In this document: positions 1 to 11,644 of the stretch, one piece after another | Layout: each line of letters opens with the position of its first letter | Position numbering within the stretch: the stretch's first letter is position 1 | DNA from: Stigmatella aurantiaca DW4/3-1 | Lineage (GTDB): Bacteria; Myxococcota; Myxococcia; Myxococcales; Myxococcaceae | Reading direction: 5' to 3' | Assembly: GCF_000165485.1 (NCBI RefSeq) | Contig: NC_014623.1 | Coordinates: 2,747,501 to 2,811,500, forward strand | DNA length: 64,000 bases | The notes under the pieces: model-generated | What the model was told of the DNA's origin: nothing | The model's database searches: none | The model's input: the letters and a program-made list of their open reading frames with translations, nothing else | Translations under genes and position numbers: made by a program

Positions 1-1
1 G

Positions 2-3481
<3,480 letters not shown>

Positions 3482-3492
3482 GGGCCGCGCCC

Positions 3493-3954
3493 ATGTCCCC
3501 CGAGCCCAAGCTGTTTTCGCTGCAGGAGCTTCCGAGCAAGCCCGAGGTGCTCATCGAGTCTCCGCGCTGGTCGATGGTGAAGCGGCGGGTGGACGGGAGC
3601 GTCGACTTCGTCTCGCCCCTGCCGTGCCCTTACAACTACGGCTGCATCCCCCACCTGCTCTCGGACGATGGAGACCCCTTGGATGCCGTGGTCCTGGGGC
3701 CGCGCCTGTCCCGGGGGCAGCGGCTGCTTGTCCGCACGGTGGGGGTGGTGGACTTCCTCGACGCGGGCCGGGGGGACCCCAAGGTCATCTGTTGCGACGG
3801 GCCCTTTGGCCCCCGGGACCGGGCAGGCCTGGAGCTGTTTTTCAGTACCTATGCCCACTTCAAGAGGGCCCTCCATCGCACGCGGGGTCAGCTGGCCGAC
3901 ACCCGCTTCCGAGGGTGGCTCCTGGAACCGGCCGGGGAGGCACGGGGCGAGTGA
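3493..3954 (+). CDS. Inorganic pyrophosphatase-like protein (family I), divergent
   Basis: The 153-residue product has the family I soluble pyrophosphatase core: NYGCIP followed by DDGDPLD (residues 58-64), and a D-x4-D-x-K motif at D90/D95/K97. Family I enzymes hydrolyse PPi to two phosphates with Mg2+. By-eye alignment to the E. coli enzyme keeps the aspartate metal ligands and the equivalents of Glu20 and Lys29. It replaces Glu31 with Arg, Tyr51 with Cys, and the Tyr141-Lys142 pair with Leu-His. It is also short (E. coli about 176). It may therefore be a paralogue with altered activity, not the housekeeping enzyme. It starts 11 bp after the coiled-coil gene. Confidence 0.8.
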   Translation: MSPEPKLFSLQELPSKPEVLIESPRWSMVKRRVDGSVDFVSPLPCPYNYGCIPHLLSDDGDPLDAVVLGPRLSRGQRLLVRTVGVVDFLDAGRGDPKVICCDGPFGPRDRAGLELFFSTYAHFKRALHRTRGQLADTRFRGWLLEPAGEARGE

Positions 3955-4040
3955 TGCTGAGTGGAAGGTTCACGGCCGGGGAACCCTTCGGATGTGAGGC
4001 CTGGGTTGCCCGTCCGCTCCAGGAGGGTTAAAAAATCCCC

Positions 4041-4562
4041 ATGGTTCGCGAGATTCTGATCTGGCCCCACCCCGTTCTGAAGCAGAAGGCCCGGCCTGTC
4101 GCCAAGGTGGACGATGCCGTCCGCGCCCTGGTGAAGGACATGTTCGAGACGATGTATGCCGCCGACGGCGTGGGCCTCGCGGCGCCGCAGGTGGGCATCC
4201 TTCAACGCATCATCGTTCTGGACACCACGCCCCGGCAGCCGGACTCCAAGCCCCTCGCGATGATCAACCCGGAGATCGTCGGAATGGAGGGCGCGACGAC
4301 CTACACGGAAGGCTGCCTGTCCATCCCCGGCGAGGCCGAGGATGTGGACCGCGCCGCCATCGTCACCGTGAAGTTCCTGGACGTGGACGGCCAGGAGCAG
4401 ACGCTCACCTGTGATGACCTGCTGGCCATCGCGGTGCAGCACGAGACGGACCACCTGGATGGCACCGTCTTCGTGGACCACGTCTCCTCGCTCAAGCGGG
4501 AAATCATCCGCAAGCGCATGAAGCGCCTCAAGACCGAGCGCGAGACGCGCCCGTCGGTCTAG
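4041..4562 (+). CDS. def: Peptide deformylase
   Basis: The 173-residue protein carries all three deformylase motifs: GVGLAAPQ (43-50), EGCLS (90-94, metal ligand Cys92) and HETDH (134-138, two His ligands and the catalytic Glu). The enzyme removes the N-formyl group from nascent proteins at the ribosome exit. An AGGAGGG lies about 13 bp before the ATG, a rather long spacing. The basic C-terminal tail (KREIIRKRMKRLK) suits ribosome association. Its 3' end overlaps the convergent endonuclease III gene by 35 bp. No methionyl-tRNA formyltransferase gene lies nearby. Confidence 0.97.
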   Translation: MVREILIWPHPVLKQKARPVAKVDDAVRALVKDMFETMYAADGVGLAAPQVGILQRIIVLDTTPRQPDSKPLAMINPEIVGMEGATTYTEGCLSIPGEAEDVDRAAIVTVKFLDVDGQEQTLTCDDLLAIAVQHETDHLDGTVFVDHVSSLKREIIRKRMKRLKTERETRPSV

Positions 4563-5220
4563 CCTTCGCCTGTTTCACCCCGAGCTTTGGGCACAGCCCG
4601 GCCACGACACAGCGCTCGCAGGCGGGTGAGCGCGCAAAGCACGTGCGTCGGCCATGCCAGACGAGCAGTTGGTGGCCCATCCTCCACCGCTCGGAGGGGA
4701 GCAAGGCCTGGAGATCGTCCTCCACCTTGTCCGGATGGTGGTGCCGGGTGAAGCCCAGCCGGTTCGCCAGCCGGTTCACATGGGTATCCACCGGAAACGC
4801 CGTGTCTCCTCCCAGGTGGATGCACACCACCCCCGCCGTCTTGCGGCCCACGCCCGGCAGTTGCTCCAGCGCCTCCCGGGAGCGCGGCACCTCCGAGCCG
4901 TGCTCGTGCACCAGCGCCTGGGCCGCCGCGACGATGTTCTTCGCCTTGGCCCGGTACAGGCCGCACGTCTGGATGTACGGCTCGACGTCCTGGGGCTGGG
5001 CCTCGGCATAGGCCCGCGCGTCGGGGAACCGCTGGAAGAGGGCGGGGGTCACGAGGTTCACCCGCTTGTCCGTGCATTGCGCGGACAGGATGACCGCCAC
5101 CAGCAGCTCCAGGGGGGTGCGGTGGTCCAACTCGATGCGTGCGTCCGGCATCTCCTTTTCCAGCAGGTCCAGCACCTTCACCGCGCGCTGCCGCCTCGCC
5201 TCTGTCGATTCGCGTCCCAC
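4528..5220 (-). CDS. nth: Endonuclease III (DNA glycosylase/AP lyase)
   Basis: Base-excision repair enzyme that removes oxidised pyrimidines and cleaves the abasic site. The helix-hairpin-helix LPGVGRKTA holds the catalytic Lys, followed by the catalytic Asp in VDTH. The C-terminal [4Fe-4S] ligands are spaced C-x6-C-x2-C-x5-C. I chose the GTG at 5220, which begins MGRESTEARRQRA. A longer GTG start at 5268 is in frame, but it adds a Gly-rich stretch unlike the family and leaves only 22 bp to the divergent aldolase gene. The stop lies inside the convergent def gene. Confidence 0.93.
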   Translation of the reverse strand: MGRESTEARRQRAVKVLDLLEKEMPDARIELDHRTPLELLVAVILSAQCTDKRVNLVTPALFQRFPDARAYAEAQPQDVEPYIQTCGLYRAKAKNIVAAAQALVHEHGSEVPRSREALEQLPGVGRKTAGVVCIHLGGDTAFPVDTHVNRLANRLGFTRHHHPDKVEDDLQALLPSERWRMGHQLLVWHGRRTCFARSPACERCVVAGLCPKLGVKQAKARPTGASRARS

Positions 5221-5290
5221 GGGGGCTTGTATGGCATAACCGCCCCCGTCCCAGAAGAGGGTTCCCACCCATCAGGTAGGTAGGAAAATC

Positions 5291-6316
5291 ATGAAACCCA
5301 TCGACTTTCGCTCTGACACTGTGACCCGGCCGACGGCCGGCATGCGTCGCGCCATGCTCGAGGCCGAAGTGGGGGATGACGTCTACGGAGAGGACCCCAC
5401 GGTCAACCGGCTCGAGGAGCGGGTGGCCGGGCAACTGGGGCTGGAGGCGGCCCTCTTCGTCCCCTCGGGGACCCAGTCGAATCAGATCGCCATGGGGTTG
5501 CACTGCCGGCCGGGAGACGAGGTCATCACCGAGGCCGGCAGCCACATCCTCCAGTACGAGGGGGGCGCGCTGTCGGCGCTCTGGGGCGTCCAGCCCCAGC
5601 CTCTGCCCGGCGAGCACGGCCTGCTGTCTCCCGAGCAGGTGTCGGCGGCGGTTCGCACGGAGAACATCCACGCGCCGCGCTCCCGGCTCCTGTCGCTGGA
5701 GAACACCCATAACCGGAGTGGCGGGACGGTGTGGCCGCTGGAGCGCTTTCGCGAGGTGGTGGCGGCGGGCCGCCGGGCGGGCCTGGCCGTGCACTTGGAT
5801 GGGGCGCGCCTGTTCAACGCGCAGGTGGCCACGGGCACCCCCGCCGCGGACTGGGCGAAGCTGACGGACACCACCTCCGTGTGCTTCTCCAAGGGGCTGG
5901 GAGCCCCGGTGGGCTCGGCCCTGGTGGGCTCGGCGGCGCTGATTCAGGAAGGCCGGCGGCTGCGCAAGCGGCTGGGCGGAGGGATGCGGCAGGCAGGCAT
6001 GCTCGCCGCCGCGGCCCTGTATGCGCTGGATCACCACGTGGAGCGCCTCGCGGAGGACCATGCGCACACGCGCCGTCTGGCCGTGGGGCTGGCGGAGTTG
6101 CCGGGCGTGAAGGTGGACCTGGCCCGGGTGGAGACCAACATCCTGCTGGTGGAGTTCGCCCGGCCCTCCCAGGAGATGGTCCCGCGGTTGGCGGCACGGG
6201 GGCTTCTCGTCAATGCCACGGGGCCCCATTCGGTGCGGCTGGTGTGCCACCTGGATGTGTCTGCATCCGACATCGACGAGGCGCTCTCCCGCTTCCGCCG
6301 GAGCGTGGAATCGTGA
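5291..6316 (+). CDS. ltaE: Low-specificity threonine aldolase (PLP-dependent)
   Basis: 341 residues, matching the aldolase family of fold-type I PLP enzymes that split threonine/allo-threonine to glycine and acetaldehyde. The N-terminal [10 protein letters not shown] and [10 protein letters not shown] segments are characteristic. [10 protein letters not shown] supplies the cofactor-binding Asp, and [10 protein letters not shown] carries the PLP Lys (K201). GGGMRQAG is the usual downstream motif. An AGGTAGGAAAA Shine-Dalgarno region precedes the ATG. It is divergent from nth and followed 32 bp later by the M23 peptidase gene. Stereospecificity cannot be read from the sequence. Confidence 0.93.
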   Translation: MKPIDFRSDTVTRPTAGMRRAMLEAEVGDDVYGEDPTVNRLEERVAGQLGLEAALFVPSGTQSNQIAMGLHCRPGDEVITEAGSHILQYEGGALSALWGVQPQPLPGEHGLLSPEQVSAAVRTENIHAPRSRLLSLENTHNRSGGTVWPLERFREVVAAGRRAGLAVHLDGARLFNAQVATGTPAADWAKLTDTTSVCFSKGLGAPVGSALVGSAALIQEGRRLRKRLGGGMRQAGMLAAAALYALDHHVERLAEDHAHTRRLAVGLAELPGVKVDLARVETNILLVEFARPSQEMVPRLAARGLLVNATGPHSVRLVCHLDVSASDIDEALSRFRRSVES

Positions 6317-6348
6317 GGCTGGGACGGCCGTGGTAGGCTGAAGGGGTC

Positions 6349-7317
6349 TTGTTCCGCCCCGCTGCCCTCGCCCTTGTCGCGCTCTCCGCCGCCTGCGCCA
6401 CGCCGCGTGCGGACAAGGTCAGTTTCGAGGAGGCGTTTGGCTCCGCTTCGACGTCTCCTCCGGCCGATGCCGCCCTGCCAGCCCCCGTGCGCCGGCCCAA
6501 GCGGATGCTCGCGGCACCCGGGGCGGAACTGCCATCCGCGCGGAAGTCCCTGGAACTGGAGGCCGCCTTGGCCTTCTTCGTGGACCAGGCCCGGGCGTAC
6601 CGCCGGCAGGTGGAGCGTGGCAGTCCGATGACATCCTCCCAGGTGCAGAACTGGGAGCAGATCAACGGCGCCCTCGATGCCTTCCTCGAGCGTCCCGCGG
6701 CCAAGACGTCCTCGTTGGATGTCGTCCGGGCCCGGGTGACGTTGGAGTCGGAGCTGGCAGAGGATGCGCGCACCTACGGGGACATTCCTCCGGAGCTCGC
6801 CGAGGCGGTGATGAGCCGGGTCTCGCTGCTCGCGGTGCGCATGACGGAGGTGCGTGGGCTGCTGGTGAAGTCGTCGCGTCAAGCGCCGAGGCTCTCCTGG
6901 CCCATCGAGCCGGTCTCCGTGACGAGTCACTTCGGCGAGCGGGTCCACCCCATCAAAGGGGAGGTCCGGGACCACCTGGGGGTGGATCTCGCGGCCCGGC
7001 GGGGGCAGGCCATCGCCGCGGCGGCGCCGGGGGTGGTGCTGCGCGCGGGCTGGAATGGCGCCCACGGCTATTCGGTGGAGGTGCAGCACGCCGAGCGCGT
7101 TCTCACCCGGTACAGCCACCTGTCCCGCGTCCTGGTGGAGACCGGCGAGATTCTGGAGCGCGGCGACGTCCTGGGGCTCGCGGGGGACACGGGGCTGGCC
7201 ACCGGGGTTCACCTGCACTTCGAGCTGTGGGAGGACGGCCAGCCGATCGACCCGCTCGATGGGATGGGCTCGCCCCAGGAGGCCCTGGCCGGAGATGGCA
7301 CCGTCTCACGGCGGTAG
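6349..7317 (+). CDS. M23 family metallopeptidase (LytM), probable lipoprotein or secreted
   Basis: 322 residues starting at a TTG, the only start that keeps the hydrophobic N-terminus (LALVALSAAC) after an in-frame stop at 6334. Cys16 could be a lipidation site, though the lipobox (SAAC) is weak. A helical middle section precedes the C-terminal LytM domain: HFGERVHP, HLGVD (zinc ligands His and Asp) and HLHFE (second HxH). All catalytic residues look intact, so it is probably an active peptidoglycan endopeptidase in the envelope, although family members can also act as amidase activators. It is convergent with the HU gene, with a hairpin between them. Confidence 0.88.
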   Translation: MFRPAALALVALSAACATPRADKVSFEEAFGSASTSPPADAALPAPVRRPKRMLAAPGAELPSARKSLELEAALAFFVDQARAYRRQVERGSPMTSSQVQNWEQINGALDAFLERPAAKTSSLDVVRARVTLESELAEDARTYGDIPPELAEAVMSRVSLLAVRMTEVRGLLVKSSRQAPRLSWPIEPVSVTSHFGERVHPIKGEVRDHLGVDLAARRGQAIAAAAPGVVLRAGWNGAHGYSVEVQHAERVLTRYSHLSRVLVETGEILERGDVLGLAGDTGLATGVHLHFELWEDGQPIDPLDGMGSPQEALAGDGTVSRR

Positions 7318-7345
7318 GAAGGTAGGGGACCCCTGGACGCACGAA

Positions 7346-7371
7346 GGGCGCCGTCCGGTGGGACGACGCCC
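7346..7371. terminator. GC-rich hairpin between convergent M23 and HU genes
   Basis: The arms 7346-7356 and 7361-7371 pair over 11 positions with one C-A mismatch around a GGTG loop. The location between converging stops fits a bidirectional terminator. There is no strong U-tract, so it may rely on Rho or simply protect 3' ends. Confidence 0.55.
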
Positions 7372-7430
7372 CTGAGCGGAACACCGGGCGCCTGGACTTC
7401 CCTGGCGGCGCCGATGAGACCCACTGCGTC

Positions 7431-7700
7431 CTACAAGGAGTTCTTCAGCTCCTTGGCCGGGCGGAAGCCGATGGTCTTCGAGGCCTTCAGCTTCATCATC
7501 TCGTTGGTCTGGGGGTTGCGAATCTTCCGCGCCTTGCGCGAGCGGACGGACCAGGTCCCGAAGCCGGGGTAGCTGAAGCGCGCATCCCGCTTCACCGCCT
7601 TGCCGATATTGCTGAAGACGATGTCGAGGATCTCCGCCGCCGACTTCTTCGTCAGCCGCGACTGCGCTGCCACTACCTCCACGAGCTCTGCCTTGGTCAT
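7431..7700 (-). CDS. HU-family DNA-binding protein
   Basis: 89 residues, the standard HU length. The N-terminal helical dimerisation half begins MTKAELVEVVA, followed by the FSYPGFGTWSVRSRKARK beta-arm entry and the RNPQTNE arm tip with the intercalating Pro. The product is a nucleoid-architectural dimer that bends DNA non-specifically. The gene is monocistronic, with a promoter-like TTGACA upstream. The sequence does not show which of several HU/IHF paralogues this is. Confidence 0.95.
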   Translation of the reverse strand: MTKAELVEVVAAQSRLTKKSAAEILDIVFSNIGKAVKRDARFSYPGFGTWSVRSRKARKIRNPQTNEMMKLKASKTIGFRPAKELKNSL

Positions 7701-7750
7701 TCGCCCCTCCGTCCGGGGTTGTCTGGCGTTGAATCGAAAACCCGTGGCGG

Positions 7751-7779
7751 TGGTAACAAATCGCTCTTTTCCCTGTCAA
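7751..7779 (-). promoter_or_regulatory. Candidate sigma-70-type promoter for the HU gene
   Basis: On the minus strand there is a perfect TTGACA (7774-7779), then 17 bp, then TTACCA (7751-7756). The -35 is consensus; the -10 is poor, so the exact start site is uncertain. It lies about 50 bp upstream of the HU start codon in the AT-richest part of the gap. Confidence 0.4.
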
Positions 7780-7795
7780 TGATGGAGCGTCTCCC

Positions 7796-7813
7796 AGACC
7801 GGAAAATCGGTCT
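7796..7813. promoter_or_regulatory. Inverted repeat upstream of the HU -35 element
   Basis: AGACCG and CGGTCT form perfect 6-bp arms around a 6-bp AT-rich spacer. CCC/GGG flanks extend the symmetry with one unpaired base. The repeat sits 17 bp upstream of the putative -35. It could be an operator for a dimeric regulator; the remainder of the 296-bp HU/lipoprotein gap shows no gene. Confidence 0.35.
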
Positions 7814-7996
7814 CGGGGAAATGTTGACGGATGAAACACACGGCATACAGAGAGAATGCGCGTGAAAGCCGTTCCACACGCTTACTCAGTCCGGTTTGGC
7901 AATTGAGAGGGATTGTGATCGATTGGAGAGGAATTCCTTTGTTGTTTCGATCACTTCCACGTCCGGTCTGATCGCGGAGGCCCTGTCAGGGATAAA

Positions 7997-9499
7997 GTGG
8001 CCAACCCCATGCGCTCGCGCCTCCTGCTCCTCGTGCTGTTTTGGCTGACCGCCTGTCGCGCACCCACCTCCGCCCCGCCCACTCAGGCCCGCCCGGCCCC
8101 GGTGCAGGGGGTGTGGGTGAATGGCGCACAAAGCGCGGGGGGAGATGGCTCCCGGGAGCGGCCGTTCCGGACGCTCGCCGAGGCGCTGGCCATTCGGCCC
8201 TTGCCTACCGTGTACGTTGCGTCCGGCGTGTACCCGGGGCCGGTCTCCCTGCCACCGGGGGCACACCTCGTGGGGGAGGGCCCGGGCACCGTCTTGAAGG
8301 GGGAGGGGCAGGCCCCGGTGGTCCGCGCCGAGGGGGGAGGGACGTTGGCACGGATGACGCTCCAAGGAGGCACCTGGGGTGTGGAGAGCGGGGGCGCGCT
8401 GCGCTTGGAGGACGTCGCTTTTCGCGGGCAGCAGGAGGGCGCGGTGGGGGTGAAGGCAGGAAGGCTCGTGGTGCAGGGGGCGCGGTTCGAGCCTGGCGGC
8501 CAGGAGGCGGTGGGCATTTCCGTGGAGGGAATGTCCGCGGTGGAGGTCCGAGGGAGCACCTTCTCCGGACCCTGGCGCCGGGGCGTGCACGTCCAGGGGG
8601 GCGGGGAGGTCCTCCTGGAGGGCGTCCGCTTCACCGGGGCGGAGACGGCGCTGGACCAGGAAGGGGGCCGGGGAAGGCTCCTCCGGGGGACGGTGGAGGG
8701 AGGCCGGGGGCCGGGCCTGCTGGTGCGGGGGGGATCGATCGCCATCGAGGCGGTGACGATCTCCGGCCACGAGTACGGGCTCGCCGCCCAGGGCGCCTCG
8801 CTCGAGGTGCGGGATTTCACCTCGGTGCGCGCGCAGCGGGCGGGAATGGGGCTGACCCGGACCACCGGGCGTCTCCAGGACATCCAGGTGCGCGAGAGCG
8901 GGAGCTTCGGGGCACTGCAACTGGTGGACTCGGACCTGGAGCTTCGGGGCTTCCGGATCGAGGACGTGGACGCCTATGGCGTGGTGGCCACCCGGGGGCG
9001 CCTGCGGGTTTCGAAGGGGCACATTGCCCGGGTGCGTTCTTCCGATGGTTTCACGGGCGAGGGGCTGCACCTGCGGGGCGTGAAGGCGCAGGTGGAGGGG
9101 CTGGAGGTGCGTGACGCGAAAGGGGCGGGGGTGCTGGCGGCACAGGGCACCGAGGTGGACGTGCGTGACGCGCGCCTCCGTGGGTGCAAGCAGGCCGGGC
9201 TCCTGGTGGAGAGCCTGTCGGAGATGCAGGCCACGGAGATCGAGATTCATGACACGGAGGGGCCTGCCCTGGCGGTTCTGCGGGACGGACGACTCTGGGT
9301 GGAGGCCCTCACCGCGAGTGGGCTGGCCGAAGGGCTCGTGTGGGCCGAGTGTGGTGGGTCCACACGGGTGCGGCTCGGGCTCGTGCGGTCAACGAATCTC
9401 CAGGGCCTCTCGGCCCCCTGTGTCGAGCGCGTTGCGTCTCCTCCTGTGCCGGACAAGGCGCGCGGAGGAGAGGGCGCGCCCCGCGTCCTCCCACCGTGA
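7997..9499 (+). CDS. Lipoprotein with right-handed parallel beta-helix
   Basis: 500 residues with a lipoprotein signal (LLLLVLFWLTAC, lipid Cys about residue 20) and a Pro/Ala linker. DGSRERPFRTLAEAL, typical of DUF1565/pectate-lyase-like proteins, is followed by VYPGPVSLPPG. About 15 beta-helix coils come next, each ending in a short V/L-x-V/L strand (LRLEDVAFRG, VEVRGSTFSG, LEVRDFTSVR, VEGLEVRDAKG). No catalytic residues are evident. The protein is probably anchored at the cell envelope and may bind polysaccharide or other surface components. The start is GTG at 7997 (AGGGA 4 bp away) or ATG at 8009. It converges with the hydrolase gene 17 bp later. Confidence 0.75.
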   Translation: MANPMRSRLLLLVLFWLTACRAPTSAPPTQARPAPVQGVWVNGAQSAGGDGSRERPFRTLAEALAIRPLPTVYVASGVYPGPVSLPPGAHLVGEGPGTVLKGEGQAPVVRAEGGGTLARMTLQGGTWGVESGGALRLEDVAFRGQQEGAVGVKAGRLVVQGARFEPGGQEAVGISVEGMSAVEVRGSTFSGPWRRGVHVQGGGEVLLEGVRFTGAETALDQEGGRGRLLRGTVEGGRGPGLLVRGGSIAIEAVTISGHEYGLAAQGASLEVRDFTSVRAQRAGMGLTRTTGRLQDIQVRESGSFGALQLVDSDLELRGFRIEDVDAYGVVATRGRLRVSKGHIARVRSSDGFTGEGLHLRGVKAQVEGLEVRDAKGAGVLAAQGTEVDVRDARLRGCKQAGLLVESLSEMQATEIEIHDTEGPALAVLRDGRLWVEALTASGLAEGLVWAECGGSTRVRLGLVRSTNLQGLSAPCVERVASPPVPDKARGGEGAPRVLPP

Positions 9500-9516
9500 G
9501 CACGGGCCGCCAGGCC

Positions 9517-10653
9517 TCAGGCGGGGAGGGTGGGAGGCTCGGCGGTTTGATCGACAGGGGAGGGCATGGGGGTGGCGTGGGCCTGCAGCCACGTGCCCAT
9601 GAGCGGGTACACCTCGATCGGGGCGCCCGTGCCGAAGATGAGATCGCCGTGCCCGTAGTCCATCTTGTCCCCTCGGTCGCGGCCGAACACATGGAGCGTG
9701 CGGTCGGAGCAGGTGAGCAACTCGTATTGCTTGCGGACGTTCTCCGGGGTGGCGAGCCGGTCGCTGCTGCCGCCCATCACCAGCATGGGCTGGGTGAGGT
9801 GGGACAGGCCCGCGCGCCAGTCCACGGTGCGGTCGTAGGAGCGGAAAGCGTCGTGTTCGATCCAGTCCCGGAACTGGAGCAGCACCTTGCGGCTCATCGA
9901 CGACATCATGTTGGCGTAGACCTGCCGCTGGAGGGTGGGCGGGATGTGCTGGGGGTTCACGAGCAGCTCCGACAGGGGCAGGGTGACGTAGCCCAGGAAG
10001 GGCGCCAGCGTGGCGCTCATCCACTCCTGCCTGAACCGTGCGGGCCAGGCCGCGCGAACCCCGATGCCGACCAGGGCGCGCAGCAGGGGACCCGACTTGA
10101 GGAAGACAGGCGCCCCGAGGGCCAGAATGCCCGCGAGCTTCGGCCCGTGAGGGCCCTGGGCCACGCCATAGCCCACCAGCGCGCCCAGCGAGTGGCCCAG
10201 CCAGAAGGCCCGCTTCGCGCCCGTTTCGGCCAGGGCGAACTCCAGCAGCGCCGGGCCATCCTGGTGGATGTGGTCATCCACGGTGAAGTCCGTGTACCGC
10301 CGTCCCAGGGCGGGGCGGCGGGAGTGGCCCGTGCCCCGCCACTCCACGCTGAAGCAGTCGAAGCCCGCTTCGGCCAGGTAGTGGGCAACGGAGTAGGGCG
10401 GGGCGAAGTCGAACGTGAATCGGTTGGCCGACAGTCCGTGGCACAAAAGGACGGGTTCCTCGAAGCGCCGCACGGGAGCGCGGCGGACATGGACGGCAAT
10501 CTCCCAGCCGTCCTGGCATCGAACGCGCCGCAATTGTGGTGGGACTGTACGGGGACGGTACAACCGTCGTACACCCAGCACCCAGAGGACGTTTCCCAGG
10601 ATGAGCAGGAGGACGATGAGTGTCCCCCAATGTGCCCAGACTTCCGGATGCAT
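9517..10653 (-). CDS. Alpha/beta-hydrolase, membrane-anchored
   Basis: 378 residues from an ATG preceded by GGAGGG five bases upstream; a TTG at 10674 is in frame but lacks this. An N-terminal transmembrane segment (TLIVLLLILGNVLWVLGV) is followed by the hydrolase fold. The oxyanion region is LLCHGLSANR, the nucleophile elbow GHSLG (Ser155), the acid probably Asp in GGSSDRLATPE, and the His in DYGHGDL. The length and the lipase-like layout suggest an esterase or lipase, but the substrate cannot be inferred. It is divergent from the phosphatidylserine synthase gene across 82 bp. Confidence 0.88.
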   Translation of the reverse strand: MHPEVWAHWGTLIVLLLILGNVLWVLGVRRLYRPRTVPPQLRRVRCQDGWEIAVHVRRAPVRRFEEPVLLCHGLSANRFTFDFAPPYSVAHYLAEAGFDCFSVEWRGTGHSRRPALGRRYTDFTVDDHIHQDGPALLEFALAETGAKRAFWLGHSLGALVGYGVAQGPHGPKLAGILALGAPVFLKSGPLLRALVGIGVRAAWPARFRQEWMSATLAPFLGYVTLPLSELLVNPQHIPPTLQRQVYANMMSSMSRKVLLQFRDWIEHDAFRSYDRTVDWRAGLSHLTQPMLVMGGSSDRLATPENVRKQYELLTCSDRTLHVFGRDRGDKMDYGHGDLIFGTGAPIEVYPLMGTWLQAHATPMPSPVDQTAEPPTLPA

Positions 10654-10735
10654 CCAGTCCCTCCGTCGGAGCAATAAAATCTTGCTATGGTCCGTTCATC
10701 CCGCCGTGAACGGGCATCAGAAAAGCGAGGACACG

Positions 10736-11587
10736 ATGAAGTTGCGGAAGCTGATGTTCGTTCTGCCGAACCTCTTCACCGTTACCTCCATCTTTTGTGG
10801 CTTCTACGCCATCACCTTGTGCGCGGGAGAAGCCACCCCCGTGCACCTCTATCAAGCCGCATTGGCGATCCTCTTCGCCATGTTCTTCGACGGGTGTGAT
10901 GGACGTGTCGCCCGGCTGACGAAGACGCAGAGCGACTTCGGCGTGCAGCTCGACAGCCTGGCGGACGTGGTGTCCTTCGGTGCCGCGCCTGCCCTGCTGG
11001 TGTACAAGTGGGCGCTGGCCCCCCTGGGCTTCCTGGGCCTGTTCATCTCCTTCACCTTCGCCGCCTGCGGGGCGCTGCGGCTGGCGCGCTTCAATGTGAT
11101 CGCCGCGCGCAATCCCCACGGCGGGGGAGGCAGCTTCTTCGTGGGCCTGCCCATCCCGCTGGCCGCGGGCGGGCTCGTGTCGCTGATCATCGCGCACCAT
11201 GTGGTCCGGGGGGGCGAGGTGAGCCCCTCGGTGCAGGGACCGGTGGCGGCGGCGGTGATGGCGCTGGCCTTGCTGATGGTCTCCACCGTGCGGTACCGCA
11301 CCTTCAAGGACCTGCGCCTCTCCAAGAAGTCCGCGCTCGTCCTGATGCTCGTGGGGGTGGCCGGCTCGGTCATCGCCACCCGGTCTCATCCTGCCTATGT
11401 GCTGGTGGCCTTCTCCTCCGTGTACCTGGTGCTGGGCTTGATCGAATCCGCCTTCCTGGTGCGCCGCCGGTTCGCCGCGCGCAAGGTGAGGGCGGGCGCC
11501 GCTGGGGCCGCCGCCGTCGTCCTCGAAGAGGAAGACGACGAGGACGAGGAGGACGCCAGCCCCGAGGACCGGCCGAACTTCCTGTAG
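10736..11587 (+). CDS. pssA: CDP-diacylglycerol-serine O-phosphatidyltransferase
   Basis: 283-residue integral membrane enzyme making phosphatidylserine, the precursor of phosphatidylethanolamine, from CDP-diacylglycerol and serine. The CDP-alcohol phosphotransferase signature D-G-x2-A-R-x8-G-x3-D-x3-D is complete in the DGRVAR ... GVQLDSLAD stretch. About eight hydrophobic segments follow the LPNLFTVTSIFCGFYA start typical of PssA. The ATG at 10736 has GAGG five bases upstream; the frame is open further upstream but without a start signal. An unusual acidic tail (EEEDDEDEEDASPEDR) ends the protein. Confidence 0.92.
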   Translation: MKLRKLMFVLPNLFTVTSIFCGFYAITLCAGEATPVHLYQAALAILFAMFFDGCDGRVARLTKTQSDFGVQLDSLADVVSFGAAPALLVYKWALAPLGFLGLFISFTFAACGALRLARFNVIAARNPHGGGGSFFVGLPIPLAAGGLVSLIIAHHVVRGGEVSPSVQGPVAAAVMALALLMVSTVRYRTFKDLRLSKKSALVLMLVGVAGSVIATRSHPAYVLVAFSSVYLVLGLIESAFLVRRRFAARKVRAGAAGAAAVVLEEEDDEDEEDASPEDRPNFL

Positions 11588-11644
11588 CCCTCCGCGCGAG
11601 AGGTGGATGCGGGGGCCGGGCCGGGCCGCTAGGATGCTCCGCCC

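Noticed and set aside
4559-6250. 563-codon minus-strand frame opposite ltaE and overlapping nth in another frame
   Set aside because: Both nth and ltaE are complete, well-conserved genes; this frame has a skewed composition and no recognisable family.
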